Below the pieces are notes generated by a model that saw only the letters and a program-made list of their open reading frames with translations, did no database searches and was not told where the DNA came from. The position numbers and the translations under genes are program-made. A DNA stretch of 37,812 bases from Coxiellaceae bacterium UBA6002 (GTDB taxonomy: Bacteria; Pseudomonadota; Gammaproteobacteria; UBA6002): positions 1 to 37,812 of the forward strand of contig DJAM01000022.1 of the NCBI GenBank assembly GCA_002429595.1, read 5' to 3'. Below are positions 16,903 through 26,100 of this stretch, piece after piece. Position 1 is the first letter of the stretch, and each line of letters begins with the position of its first letter.

Positions 16903-17778
16903 ATGGCCTGGCTCGAGCTCAAACTTAAGATCAATTCAGAAACAGCAGAATTGGTTAGCAGTATCTTGGAGAACAATAATGCTCTTGCCGTCACCCTACA
17001 AGATGCGGGCGACCAACCCATCTATGAGCCAGATATTAACGATGCCCCACCTGTTTGGGATGAAGTTATTGCCACTGGGTTATTTGATGCCCAAACTGAT
17101 CTCAAGAAAATTCTCGCGCTAATTTTGGATCAGTTTCCTAACATCCATTATGAAATTAAGCATCTAGCAGAACAGCAATGGGAACGAACATGGATGCAAG
17201 ATTTCGCGCCTATGGAGTTTGGCGAACGCCTGCGAATTATTCCTAGTTATCATAGCGAGACGCATGGAGCTACAGAAGTTGTCTTAGACCCAGGGCTTGC
17301 GTTTGGAACTGGCAAGCATCCAACGACAGCAATGTGCCTTCGCTGGTTAGATCAACATATTCAAGGCGATGAAGTGGTGATGGATTATGGTTGTGGTTCC
17401 GGCATCTTGAGCATTGCAGCGATAAAACTAGGTGCTGCAAAAGTATTAGCTGTCGATCACGATCCTCAAGCAATTCATGCTACTCAAGAAAACGCCGTTC
17501 GTAACGGTATTGACCAAAAACAGATTAGCACCTACTTTCCGCAAGACCTCACCAATACCCAAGCAGTTGACGTGTTGATAGCCAATATTCTAGCCAATCC
17601 ACTTATTCAATTAGCTAACGTATTTGCAACGTTTATTAAAGCAAAGGGGCAATTAGTGCTTTCTGGTATTCTACAAGAACAAAGTCAGGACGTGATTGAG
17701 GCATATCAACCCTGGTTCAAAATGAAGCACCTAGAACATCAAGAAGATTGGGTTCGTATTGATTTTGAAAAATTGTAA
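16903..17778 (+). CDS. prmA: Ribosomal protein L11 methyltransferase
   Basis: A SAM-dependent methyltransferase of 291 residues that trimethylates L11. The start ATG at 16903 gives the family N-terminus MAWLELKL; a TTG at 16891 is in frame but would overlap accC. The N-terminal L11-recognition domain is followed by DPGLAFGTGKHPTT, the SAM motif VMDYGCGSGILSIAA and the NPPF-like LIANILANPL. The 3' end overlaps the convergent aminomutase-family gene by 40 bases. In many gammaproteobacteria dusB and fis follow; dusB is not here. Confidence 0.95.
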   Translation: MAWLELKLKINSETAELVSSILENNNALAVTLQDAGDQPIYEPDINDAPPVWDEVIATGLFDAQTDLKKILALILDQFPNIHYEIKHLAEQQWERTWMQDFAPMEFGERLRIIPSYHSETHGATEVVLDPGLAFGTGKHPTTAMCLRWLDQHIQGDEVVMDYGCGSGILSIAAIKLGAAKVLAVDHDPQAIHATQENAVRNGIDQKQISTYFPQDLTNTQAVDVLIANILANPLIQLANVFATFIKAKGQLVLSGILQEQSQDVIEAYQPWFKMKHLEHQEDWVRIDFEKL

Positions 17779-18803
17779 TTGCTAATCTCACCCAAGTAAT
17801 TTTCCAATCTCCAACCCTCCTCACTTTGATGCGCATAGCAAGGACCAAGCGGCACTTTGCCACCACCACCAGGAATATCGACAACGTAAGTTGGCTGACA
17901 CAGTCCGGATAAATGACCCTGCAATTGCCGCATTATTTCTTGTCCTTCCGAAATATTCAGACGAAAGTGACTGGTTCCCCGGACGAGATCTGGATGGTGC
18001 AAGTAGTAAGGCTTAATTCTATTTGCAACTAGTTTTCTGAACAAAGATTTGAGGATGTCCGGATCGGCATTAACTCCTTTTAACAGGACCGACTGACTCA
18101 GCAATGGAATACCCTTAGCCGTTATCGAAGCACAACTTTTTATGACATCTGACGTTAATTCATCGGGATGATTAACATGCACCACTATATAAAGAGCTTT
18201 ATCGATAGCTAACGCATCGAGAAGCTCTTGCGATACCTTTTCAGGGGACACAATCGGTAAGCGACTGTGAATTCGCAACACTTCAACATGAGGTATCGCA
18301 ACTAATTGCTCGAGTATGCGTTTGAGGTGCGAGGGTTTTAAAATCAAAGGATCACCACCGGTCAGAATAACCTCCCAGATATCCGGATGTTCGCGGATAT
18401 ATTCGTAGGCTGCTGCTAGATCGTCGGAAGACATAGCATCACTGCCCGCACCAATCATTTCTTTTCTAAAGCAAAAACGACAATAAATAGGACAAACATT
18501 AGCTACCTTGAGCAAACAACGATCTGGATAGCGATGCACAAGCCCTTTAACTTTCTCAAATTGATTATCGCCAATGGGATCAACTAACTCTTCTGGAGCA
18601 TGCTCAAGCTCAGCGATCTGTGGCAAAAATTGCTTATGGATAGCACTATCTTGAGGAGAATCTTTTAAAAGCGTTGTGATCGCAGGCGTTATGGTCACAT
18701 TGAAGGCCGCGGCGACTTTTTCTAGAGGCAAAACATCTTCCGCAGCAATTAGCTGCGCTTGCGCCAGTTCACCGATTGTTCTTAAGCTTCGTGATTTTTT
18801 CAA
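17739..18803 (-). CDS. Lysine 2,3-aminomutase family radical SAM enzyme (KamA/EpmB-like)
   Basis: A radical SAM/PLP enzyme of 354 residues. The iron-sulfur motif CxxxCxxC is C104-C108-C111 (CPIYCRFCF); LTGGDPL is the SAM-binding GGE equivalent, and PGGGGK (Lys316) is the PLP lysine. E. coli EpmB, which makes beta-lysine for elongation factor P, lacks the PGGGGK form. This protein instead resembles true lysine 2,3-aminomutase there, keeping Asp272 and Asp309, which align with the Asp pair that holds the substrate lysine amino group. The start is TTG with AGGA eight bases upstream. Function is either EF-P modification or free beta-lysine production; no efp or epmA is in the window. Confidence 0.8.
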   Translation of the reverse strand: MKKSRSLRTIGELAQAQLIAAEDVLPLEKVAAAFNVTITPAITTLLKDSPQDSAIHKQFLPQIAELEHAPEELVDPIGDNQFEKVKGLVHRYPDRCLLKVANVCPIYCRFCFRKEMIGAGSDAMSSDDLAAAYEYIREHPDIWEVILTGGDPLILKPSHLKRILEQLVAIPHVEVLRIHSRLPIVSPEKVSQELLDALAIDKALYIVVHVNHPDELTSDVIKSCASITAKGIPLLSQSVLLKGVNADPDILKSLFRKLVANRIKPYYLHHPDLVRGTSHFRLNISEGQEIMRQLQGHLSGLCQPTYVVDIPGGGGKVPLGPCYAHQSEEGWRLENYLGEISNYNFSKSIRTQSS

Positions 18804-18851
18804 GGATGTTTCCTAAACAAGAGGCTGGCTATGATCTCAGAAATTGTTTTA

Positions 18852-18949
18852 ATTGTCATTCCCGCGATTCCCTCGTCATTCCCGCGAAAGCGGGAACCCA
18901 CCCCTCCAGCCGCACCTAAAATGGATTCCCGCCTCGCGTGAATGACAAT
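18852..18949. repeat. Compound REP-like palindromic repeat
   Basis: An outer pair ATTGTCATTCCCGCG and CGCGTGAATGACAAT (14 of 15 match) flanks a second inner copy, GTCATTCCCGCGAAAGCGGGAA. It belongs to the same family as 20919-20944 and 26546-26619. It sits in the divergent space between the aminomutase-family gene and fis, upstream of the fis promoter. Confidence 0.8.
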
Positions 18950-18966
18950 GAGCGCCACAAAATGAC

Positions 18967-18994
18967 TTGAGAAGCCAATTTGCAATGCTATAAT
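18967..18994 (+). promoter_or_regulatory. Sigma-70 promoter of the fis operon, GC-rich discriminator
   Basis: TTGAGA (18967-18972), a 16-base spacer and a perfect TATAAT (18989-18994), then GCTTCGCG. A GC-rich discriminator after the -10 is typical of promoters under stringent (ppGpp) control, as known for fis in enterobacteria. The leader to the fis ATG is about 48 bases. Confidence 0.75.
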
Positions 18995-19048
18995 GCTTCG
19001 CGACTTAAGCCCTATTTCATTTCTTCCCAGATCAATTAAGGAAAAAAC

Positions 19049-19336
19049 ATGAACAGCACCGAACACGCAGTTCTTGAAAGCAGAGAAGAAGTGATTGCTA
19101 ATTCTGCTCCACCATTACGACATATAGTAAAAAGAGCCCTCGAAGATTATCTAACTCATTTGGACGATCAAAATCCAGCCAATCTTTATGAGCTAGTATT
19201 AAATCAAGTCGAAGCACCGCTACTTGAAGTCGTGATGAGCTTAACCAAAAATAACCAAAGCCAGGCAGCTATTTTACTAGGGTTAAGTCGAGGAACGCTG
19301 CGAAAAAAACTAAAACAATACCATCTTGATGATTAA
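19049..19336 (+). CDS. fis: DNA-binding protein Fis
   Basis: A nucleoid-associated protein of 95 residues (E. coli 98). The C-terminal helix-turn-helix is unmistakable in NQSQAAILLGLSRGTLRKKL; the dimerisation helices lie in the middle. AAGGA precedes the ATG. The stop overlaps the purH start (TAATG). Fis next to purH is also seen in Legionella. As first gene of this operon it would be expressed together with purine synthesis genes. Confidence 0.95.
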   Translation: MNSTEHAVLESREEVIANSAPPLRHIVKRALEDYLTHLDDQNPANLYELVLNQVEAPLLEVVMSLTKNNQSQAAILLGLSRGTLRKKLKQYHLDD

Positions 19337-20904
19337 TGACAGACTCAATTACTCACGCACTGCTCAGTGTTTCGGACAAAACAGGAATTGTTGAATTCGC
19401 TCTTGAGCTTCATAAAAGAAAAATCACCTTATTATCGACAGGCGGCACTGCTGCGCTACTAAAACAAAATCAAATCCCGGTCATCGATATTGCAGATTTT
19501 ACCGGCTTCGAAGAGCTCATGGATGGCCGAGTAAAAACACTGCATCCTAAGATTTATGCCGGCATCCTGGCACGTAACTGCGATGATTCGGTATTAAAAA
19601 CATTTGATTTTCCCAGAATTGGTTTAGTTGTTGTTAATCTGTACCCTTTTGAAAAAACAATTGCCACAAACAATAGTACTTTCGAAGATGCCATTGAAAA
19701 CATCGACATCGGTGGCCCTACCTTGCTTCGTGCTGCCGCAAAAAATTTTGCGCTCACCACAGTGGTTGTCGACCAATATGACTACCCTAGAGTACTTAAG
19801 GAACTTGCCGAACAAGAGCACACCCAATTAGAGACTCGCTTTCAACTTGCTAAAAAAGTTTTCTCTCACGTTGCCAAATACGACGCGGCGATTAGCAATT
19901 ACTTTTCAAGTATTGACCTTGGCAATCAAGAGGATAAAGATCCATTTCCGACATCTTTGACTCTGCAATTTCAAAAGAAAAGCGCTTTGCGCTATGGCGA
20001 AAATCCACATCAGCAAGCAGCTTTTTACTCGATTGAAACTCCTGAACCAAGCGCTGCAATCGGAAACGCAGACCAGCAGCAGGGCAAACCTTTATCCTAT
20101 AACAACATTAACGATGCCGATTCAGCTTTAGAATGTGTGTTACAGTTTTCACAACCCGCTTGCGTTATCGTTAAGCATGCAAATCCTTGCGCGGTTGCAT
20201 TAGCAGCTGATGCACTTAAAGCCTATGAAAAAGCTTATAGTGCCGATCCAATGTCCGCTTTTGGAGGAATCATTGCGTTTAATCAAAAGCTACACGCTGA
20301 TACCTTCGCAAGAATCATTACCAACCAATTTGTAGAAGTGATTATCGCGCCAGAAATAAGTCCAGAAGCTTTAGAGCTAGCTGTACAAAAACCTAACCTG
20401 CGAATACTAGTGACTCACTCTGCAGCAGCTTCATTGAATCGCAGCTTAGAATTCAAAAGTGTCAATGGCGGCCTGCTAGTCCAAGAACGTGACAACCTAC
20501 CTTCACCTATTAAAATCGATGTTATGACCCAACGCTCACCAAGTGAAACCGAAATGGCAGACTTATTATTTGCCTGGCAAGTCGTTCGTTTTGTTAAATC
20601 CAACGCTATTGTATATGCTAAGAACAACATGACGCTCGGCATTGGTGCAGGCCAAATGTCACGAGTTTTTAGTGCCAAAATCGCAAAAGAGAAAGCGCAA
20701 GAGGCAGGGTTTGACTTGGCAGGCGCATGTTTAGCATCCGATGCTTTCTTCCCTTTTCGGGATGGTATTGATCAAGCAGCAGAAGCAGGAATCACCGCAA
20801 TTATCCAACCAGGTGGCTCAATGCGAGATGAGGAAGTTATTGCGGCAGCAAATGAGTATAATATTGCGATGGTGTTTACACACCAAAGGCATTTTCGGCA
20901 TTAA
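19336..20904 (+). CDS. purH: AICAR transformylase / IMP cyclohydrolase
   Basis: The last two steps of IMP synthesis, 522 residues. The N-terminal MGS-like cyclohydrolase domain (about 1-195) has LLSTGGTAALLK and LMDGRVKTLHPKIYAG. The transformylase part has RYGENPHQQAAF, the catalytic Lys-His in CVIVKHANPCAVA, SADPMSAFGGIIAFN and SDAFFPFRDGID. It also takes up the AICAR released by HisF. Overlaps fis by one base. Confidence 0.97.
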   Translation: MTDSITHALLSVSDKTGIVEFALELHKRKITLLSTGGTAALLKQNQIPVIDIADFTGFEELMDGRVKTLHPKIYAGILARNCDDSVLKTFDFPRIGLVVVNLYPFEKTIATNNSTFEDAIENIDIGGPTLLRAAAKNFALTTVVVDQYDYPRVLKELAEQEHTQLETRFQLAKKVFSHVAKYDAAISNYFSSIDLGNQEDKDPFPTSLTLQFQKKSALRYGENPHQQAAFYSIETPEPSAAIGNADQQQGKPLSYNNINDADSALECVLQFSQPACVIVKHANPCAVALAADALKAYEKAYSADPMSAFGGIIAFNQKLHADTFARIITNQFVEVIIAPEISPEALELAVQKPNLRILVTHSAAASLNRSLEFKSVNGGLLVQERDNLPSPIKIDVMTQRSPSETEMADLLFAWQVVRFVKSNAIVYAKNNMTLGIGAGQMSRVFSAKIAKEKAQEAGFDLAGACLASDAFFPFRDGIDQAAEAGITAIIQPGGSMRDEEVIAAANEYNIAMVFTHQRHFRH

Positions 20905-20918
20905 GTTTAACGTTTAGT

Positions 20919-20944
20919 GTCATTCCCGCGCAGGCGGGAATGAC
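20919..20944. repeat. REP-like palindrome
   Basis: GTCATTCCCG and CGGGAATGAC face each other across CGCAGG, giving a simple 26-base palindrome in the purH-purD gap, 14 bases after the purH stop. It could act as an RNA stem in the polycistronic message. Confidence 0.85.
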
Positions 20945-20993
20945 AAGCAGCTAGCTTCCCTGCAAATGGGAGAAATAAAAATTAAGGTGACCC

Positions 20994-22292
20994 ATGAAGA
21001 TACTAATAGTTGGCAGCGGCGGCAGAGAACATGCGCTTGCTTGGAAAGTGGCGCAATCGCCAGAAGTAAGCGAGATTTTTGTGGCTCCAGGCAATGCTGG
21101 GACCGCTCAAGAAGCTAAAACGCAAAACGTTGCTATTAGTAGTAATGATATCAAACATCTTCTCGATTTCGCGAAGCAACAACAAATCGGTCTTACTATT
21201 ATCGGGCCGGAAGCACCTTTAGCGGCTGGCATTGTGGATGCTTTTTCTAAAGAAAAACTACTTTGTTTCGGACCAAGTAAAGCGGCGGCGCAGTTAGAAT
21301 CTTCTAAGCATTTCAGTAAGCAGTTTATGCAGCGGTTTAAAATTCCAACCGCTAATTATTCTGCTTTTTCTGACATTGACGAAGCAGTTGAGTACATCAA
21401 AAATTTGTCTTATTCAAAAATGGTGATCAAAGCCGATGGCTTAGCAGCGGGCAAAGGCGTGGTAATTGCGCAAAGTAAAAAAGAAGCCATAACAGCCGCA
21501 GAAGATATGCTGATTGGCAATGTTTTTGGTCAGGCAGGACACTGCATTATTATTGAAGAATTTTTAGAAGGTGATGAAGCAAGTTTTATTGCCATCGTCG
21601 ATGGCACTCATATTATCCCCCTAGCAAGCTCCCAAGATCATAAAACTCGCGATAATGGTGACGTAGGCCCTAACACCGGTGGGATGGGAGCCTTCTCACC
21701 AGCTTATAACATCACCGCAGACCTTGAAGATCGTATTATGACTGAAATTATGCAGCCTACAGTCCAAGGTATGGCCAAGCTCGGACATCGATATCTTGGT
21801 TTCCTATATGCCGGGTTAATGGTGACAAAGGATGGCACCCCAAAGGTTTTAGAGTATAATTGCCGCCTAGGTGATCCGGAAACTCAACCAATTATGATGC
21901 GCCTGAAATCAGATCTGGTAGAGATGTGCCTTCATGCTTTAGAAAAGAAGCTAAATCGGATAAATATTGATTGGGATAGTCGCTTCGCACTTGGTGTCGT
22001 ACTGACTGCCGGAGGGTACCCAGACCAATATCGAAAAGGCGACATCATTCACGGACTCACCCACGAAGCAGGCAATAATTGGAAGATATTCCATGCAGGG
22101 ACCGCAATAAAAAATGGCCAAGTCGTGACCTCTGGTGGCAGAGTATTATGTGTCACAGCGCTTGGTGATAACATCAAAGAAGCACAGCGTCGTGCCTATG
22201 AAGTGGTGTCTCCAATTAAATGGGAAAATATTTACTACCGTACAGATATTGGTCACCGAGCGATAAACAATAAAATAAATGGTGCCAGCTAG
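20994..22292 (+). CDS. purD: Phosphoribosylamine-glycine ligase (GAR synthetase)
   Basis: An ATP-grasp enzyme of 432 residues for the second step of purine synthesis. Motifs: ILIVGSGGREHALAWK, TIIGPEAPLAAGIVD, VIKADGLAAGKGVVIA, SSQDHKTRDNGDVGPNTGGMGA, and LEYNCRLGDPETQ. AAGGTGA precedes the ATG. Only 22 bases separate its stop from icmH. Confidence 0.97.
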   Translation: MKILIVGSGGREHALAWKVAQSPEVSEIFVAPGNAGTAQEAKTQNVAISSNDIKHLLDFAKQQQIGLTIIGPEAPLAAGIVDAFSKEKLLCFGPSKAAAQLESSKHFSKQFMQRFKIPTANYSAFSDIDEAVEYIKNLSYSKMVIKADGLAAGKGVVIAQSKKEAITAAEDMLIGNVFGQAGHCIIIEEFLEGDEASFIAIVDGTHIIPLASSQDHKTRDNGDVGPNTGGMGAFSPAYNITADLEDRIMTEIMQPTVQGMAKLGHRYLGFLYAGLMVTKDGTPKVLEYNCRLGDPETQPIMMRLKSDLVEMCLHALEKKLNRINIDWDSRFALGVVLTAGGYPDQYRKGDIIHGLTHEAGNNWKIFHAGTAIKNGQVVTSGGRVLCVTALGDNIKEAQRRAYEVVSPIKWENIYYRTDIGHRAINNKINGAS

Positions 22293-22314
22293 GGCAGATA
22301 TAACAAGGTTGTGA

Positions 22315-23199
22315 ATGGATAGAGATAACTATGAAGTTGATATAAAGACCTGGGCTAGTTCTCTATTAGAACTAGACGAGCGGCCTATTCATAGCAACGA
22401 GCTTCACTCAAACAACTCAATCGTAGCATTATCTTCTTCTTACTACCGGACCAAAGCGTTCTCATCCACGATTGGCATAAACAACATCATCAATGCTGCT
22501 GACCCTCTTTTAACACTAGTGACCAAATTAAGACGTATTAATGTTCCAGCTGATGCTGCCGGTTTGCATCAAAATATTTGTCATGAAATTAAAGCGTTTG
22601 AAAATAAAGTCCAAAATTTTGGCTATCGACCGCAACTCATTCTTGCTGCACGTTATGTGCTCTGCGCTTTACTTGACGAACTGATCGCGATCACGCTTTG
22701 GCCAGATCTTGATTGGAAGAAATATAGTCTAGTGGAGTTTTTCCATAAGGACTTATGGGACAGTGATCACTTCTTTTTGATACTGGATCGATCCCTACAA
22801 GATCCAGAAACAAACATTGATCTCATGGAACTCATTTACCTCTGCTTGAAATTAGGTTACGAAGGCAAATATCGAAATATTGACCGAGGACTCAATGAAT
22901 TACATTCCATCACTGAGAACCTTTTTGCGACCATAACTTATTACAAAGAAGAATTATCTAAAGGCTTTTATATCTCTCCAACCCCTCTTAATTATTTACA
23001 AACACGCAAGAAGTCTTATCTGCACTTACTTCCTCCTCCCTGGATCGTAAGTTTAATCATGGCGACAATACTTCTAATTCTGTTTAGCTGTTGTTACCTA
23101 CGATTGCACCAAACAGCAGCACCCATTACTCAATATTTGAATGGCTTAAAAAACAAGCCTATGGCTCCTTCGACTGAAAATATAGGAGCAGGGTTTTAA
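22315..23199 (+). CDS. icmH: IcmH/DotU, type IVB secretion stabiliser
   Basis: A 294-residue inner-membrane protein of the DotU/TssL family. The cytoplasmic N-terminal region carries the conserved core: LRRINVPAD, RYVLCALLDELI, a FFHKDLWDSDHFF segment and LIYLCLKLGYEGKYR. A single C-terminal transmembrane helix lies at about 242-262 (WIVSLIMATILLILFSCCYL). In Legionella DotU and IcmF stabilise the Dot/Icm complex and help place it at the pole. AAGG lies 8-11 bases before the ATG, and the last base overlaps icmF. The order icmH then icmF is opposite to Legionella, and the pair sits directly behind purD. Confidence 0.9.
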   Translation: MDRDNYEVDIKTWASSLLELDERPIHSNELHSNNSIVALSSSYYRTKAFSSTIGINNIINAADPLLTLVTKLRRINVPADAAGLHQNICHEIKAFENKVQNFGYRPQLILAARYVLCALLDELIAITLWPDLDWKKYSLVEFFHKDLWDSDHFFLILDRSLQDPETNIDLMELIYLCLKLGYEGKYRNIDRGLNELHSITENLFATITYYKEELSKGFYISPTPLNYLQTRKKSYLHLLPPPWIVSLIMATILLILFSCCYLRLHQTAAPITQYLNGLKNKPMAPSTENIGAGF

Positions 23200-26100
23200 T
23201 GAATCAGTTTAGTAACATCATTCAAAATAAAAAATTTCAATTAACTACACTACTCTCTATTTTTTTACTTTGGTCAATTGGACCATACATTGCTTTTGCA
23301 GGAATGATGCCATTTGCCTCACTACAATACCGAATCCTAGCAAGCATCTTAGTATTTATCATTTGCTATGTGATTGAATATTTACGAATCGATAAAACCC
23401 AAATTCCGAACGACATTTTGCTTTCTGAAGAAGTCCATCAAGAATTACAAACGCTTCAAATGACTATAAAAAATGTGCTGCGAACTTTATATCAGAATAT
23501 TTTTAAGAGCTTTCTATATCGCTATAAAAAACCTTGGTTTTTAGTTTTAGGCCCAACTAATTCTGGCAAAAGCACAATTCTTTCAAAAGCAGACCTAAAT
23601 CTTCGCGGCCTAGATAATTTGCCGCCGTCGATTACGAGCCCAACTAAAAATTTCAATTGGCTACTCGCAGATGAAGCTGTTTTTATCGACGTTGGAGGCT
23701 ATTACTTACGTGATAATAAAACCTCAGCAACTAACACAACACAATTATTCCAAGGATTTTTCAAATTATTAAAAAAATATCGTGCTTTCAAGCCAATTAA
23801 TGGCGTAATTGTCACAATTAATTTACAAGAGTTGACCGTCAATCCCCGAGAACACAATCAGCTTTTAAAACTTGGGCAAATTATTACAGACTTATTGGTG
23901 GAGTTTAATGACTTCCCTATCTATCTCCTTATTACTCGCTCAGATTTGATCGATGGCTTCACAGAATTTTTTGAAGATCTTAATCCCGACGAACGTAATC
24001 AGATTTTTGGCATGAGTTTCCCCCTCACCAAAAAACCTCAATCTCTACCAGAATTATTTAATGAAGAATACACAAACTTACTAACACGCCTTAACGAACG
24101 AGTTATTTCACGCTTAGGAAAAGAAAACAGTCTGGATAAGATAGGTAAAATTAAGAACTTTCCATTACAGATGGAATGCCTAAAAGGATCCCTTGCAAAG
24201 CTACTCAATATCATTTTACCCAGCACCCAAGTTAATCTTCGAGGTATTTTTTTTACAAGCTCGATACAAAAAGATATTCCCATTGATAACCTTTCTAAAA
24301 GCCTAATGAACGCCTACGAAGTTCAACCGCTTAACAATTCTCATCGAGCCTTACCCCCCAAAGTTTACTTTGTAAAAGAGCTATTCAAACGAGTGATTTT
24401 TCCTGAGACCCAGTTTTATAATCATAATAATTCCACTCACCAGATGCAGTCGTGGGGTAATTTGTTTACCATCGTTCTGACTGTGCTATGCGTATTTTTT
24501 ATTCTGAATAGTTATAAATACAATCAAGTTATCATTGCAGAAGCTCATGGTCTCATCAGCAAATATCAAGCGACCAAAGAACAATCGGAAGTTCCTTTAC
24601 TTGCAGAGCTCAACACTTTACAGAGCACATTAGGTATTTTAAGTGCTTCGCCACAGCATTGGTATAATCGTGTAGGAATTCATGAATCTTCAAAGTTACA
24701 CAAAAAAACTGAACAAATTTACTTAAAACTTCTTAGTTCACAATTTGTACCTTATTTGAAAACAACAATTGAAAGCCAACTTGACAACATCAAAGAAGAA
24801 AATTGTAACCAACTTTATTCAAGTTTGAAAATTTACCTTATGTTAGGCTACCCTGACCACTTAGATAAAAAATATTTCATTTCCTGGTTTGAAAATTATT
24901 GGCATCAAAATGTCAAAAATGCGAATCAAGCAGCTCTTAATAACCATCTCACTGCTTTGTTGTCCCAACCCATTAAAGCAGTTCCTTTGGATTTTAGAGT
25001 TATCGAAAACACCCGAGCTCTGCTAAATAATATGCCACAATCACGCTTGGTTTTAACGATTCTGCAAAATCAATATCAACGCTCATCAGTCAAAATCCTA
25101 CCCGATGCAGCCGCCAATTTATTTAGCAACATCCCACGGGAAATTTCCGGAATTTATGACATCAAAAACTTCAGAAATGTTTATTACACAGAAATTGAAA
25201 AAACCTGTCAGGAAATCACCAACGGTAACTGGGTATTAGATAGAAAGGCAGAGCCTTCATTCTCGGATATTGCACTTAATCAATTGGCTAGCGAAGTGAA
25301 AGCAATTTATATCAATGAATATGCTGTTACCTGGTCAAACATTTTAGCTAAAATTAAGATGGATGAGTTTTCAAATATTACTCAAATCATTAGCGCCATT
25401 AATCTGTTAAATAATCCCCAATCACCGCTAGTACAATTAATTAATACTATTAAAAATAACACGCAGCCAATATCGGACTCTGTAGAATTCACCCAACAAG
25501 TTAGCACTCGTTTTCTTGCTTTAAATGCATTATCAAATGATGTTCTTAAAAATACGAATCAAAGTGTCCTCTTGGCTGTTCGTGAATATTTAAATCGAAT
25601 TGCACTTTCAGCAGATTCTCTAAAAATTTCTTATGACGCCGCCAAAAATCGCATGGAAAACCAAAATGGCGGTGATGCCATTGCCACTTTGTTACAACAA
25701 GCAAGAATGTTACCCGAACCCTTACGCACCTGGCACACAACAATCGCTGCCGAAAGTTGGCGTATTATTTTGCAAAATACTCAAGCTTATTTGAATCGTA
25801 TTTGGATCGCGACGGTCTATCCACAATACGCTGCAATGCTTAATAATCGCTATCCGTTGTTCAAAGACTCCACCGTTGATATTTCAATGTCTGACTTTAG
25901 CAATTTTTTCGGCAATAACGGCGTAATGGATACTTTCTTTAAAACGTATTTACAACCTTTTGTTGATAGTAGTCGCTTATATTGGGAATGGAAAAATGTC
26001 GATGGCCAAAGAATTAATATTCCCCAATCTACCTTGGAAATGTTTATCCGATCAGCGCTCATCCAAAAAATGTTCTTCCCAGATGAAAGTCGACAACCCG

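Noticed and set aside
18800..19066. 88-residue open frame on the minus strand between the aminomutase-family gene and fis
   Set aside because: It runs through the REP-like palindromes (GSRFRGNDEG is a typical translation of such repeats) and covers the fis promoter; no family similarity or credible start.
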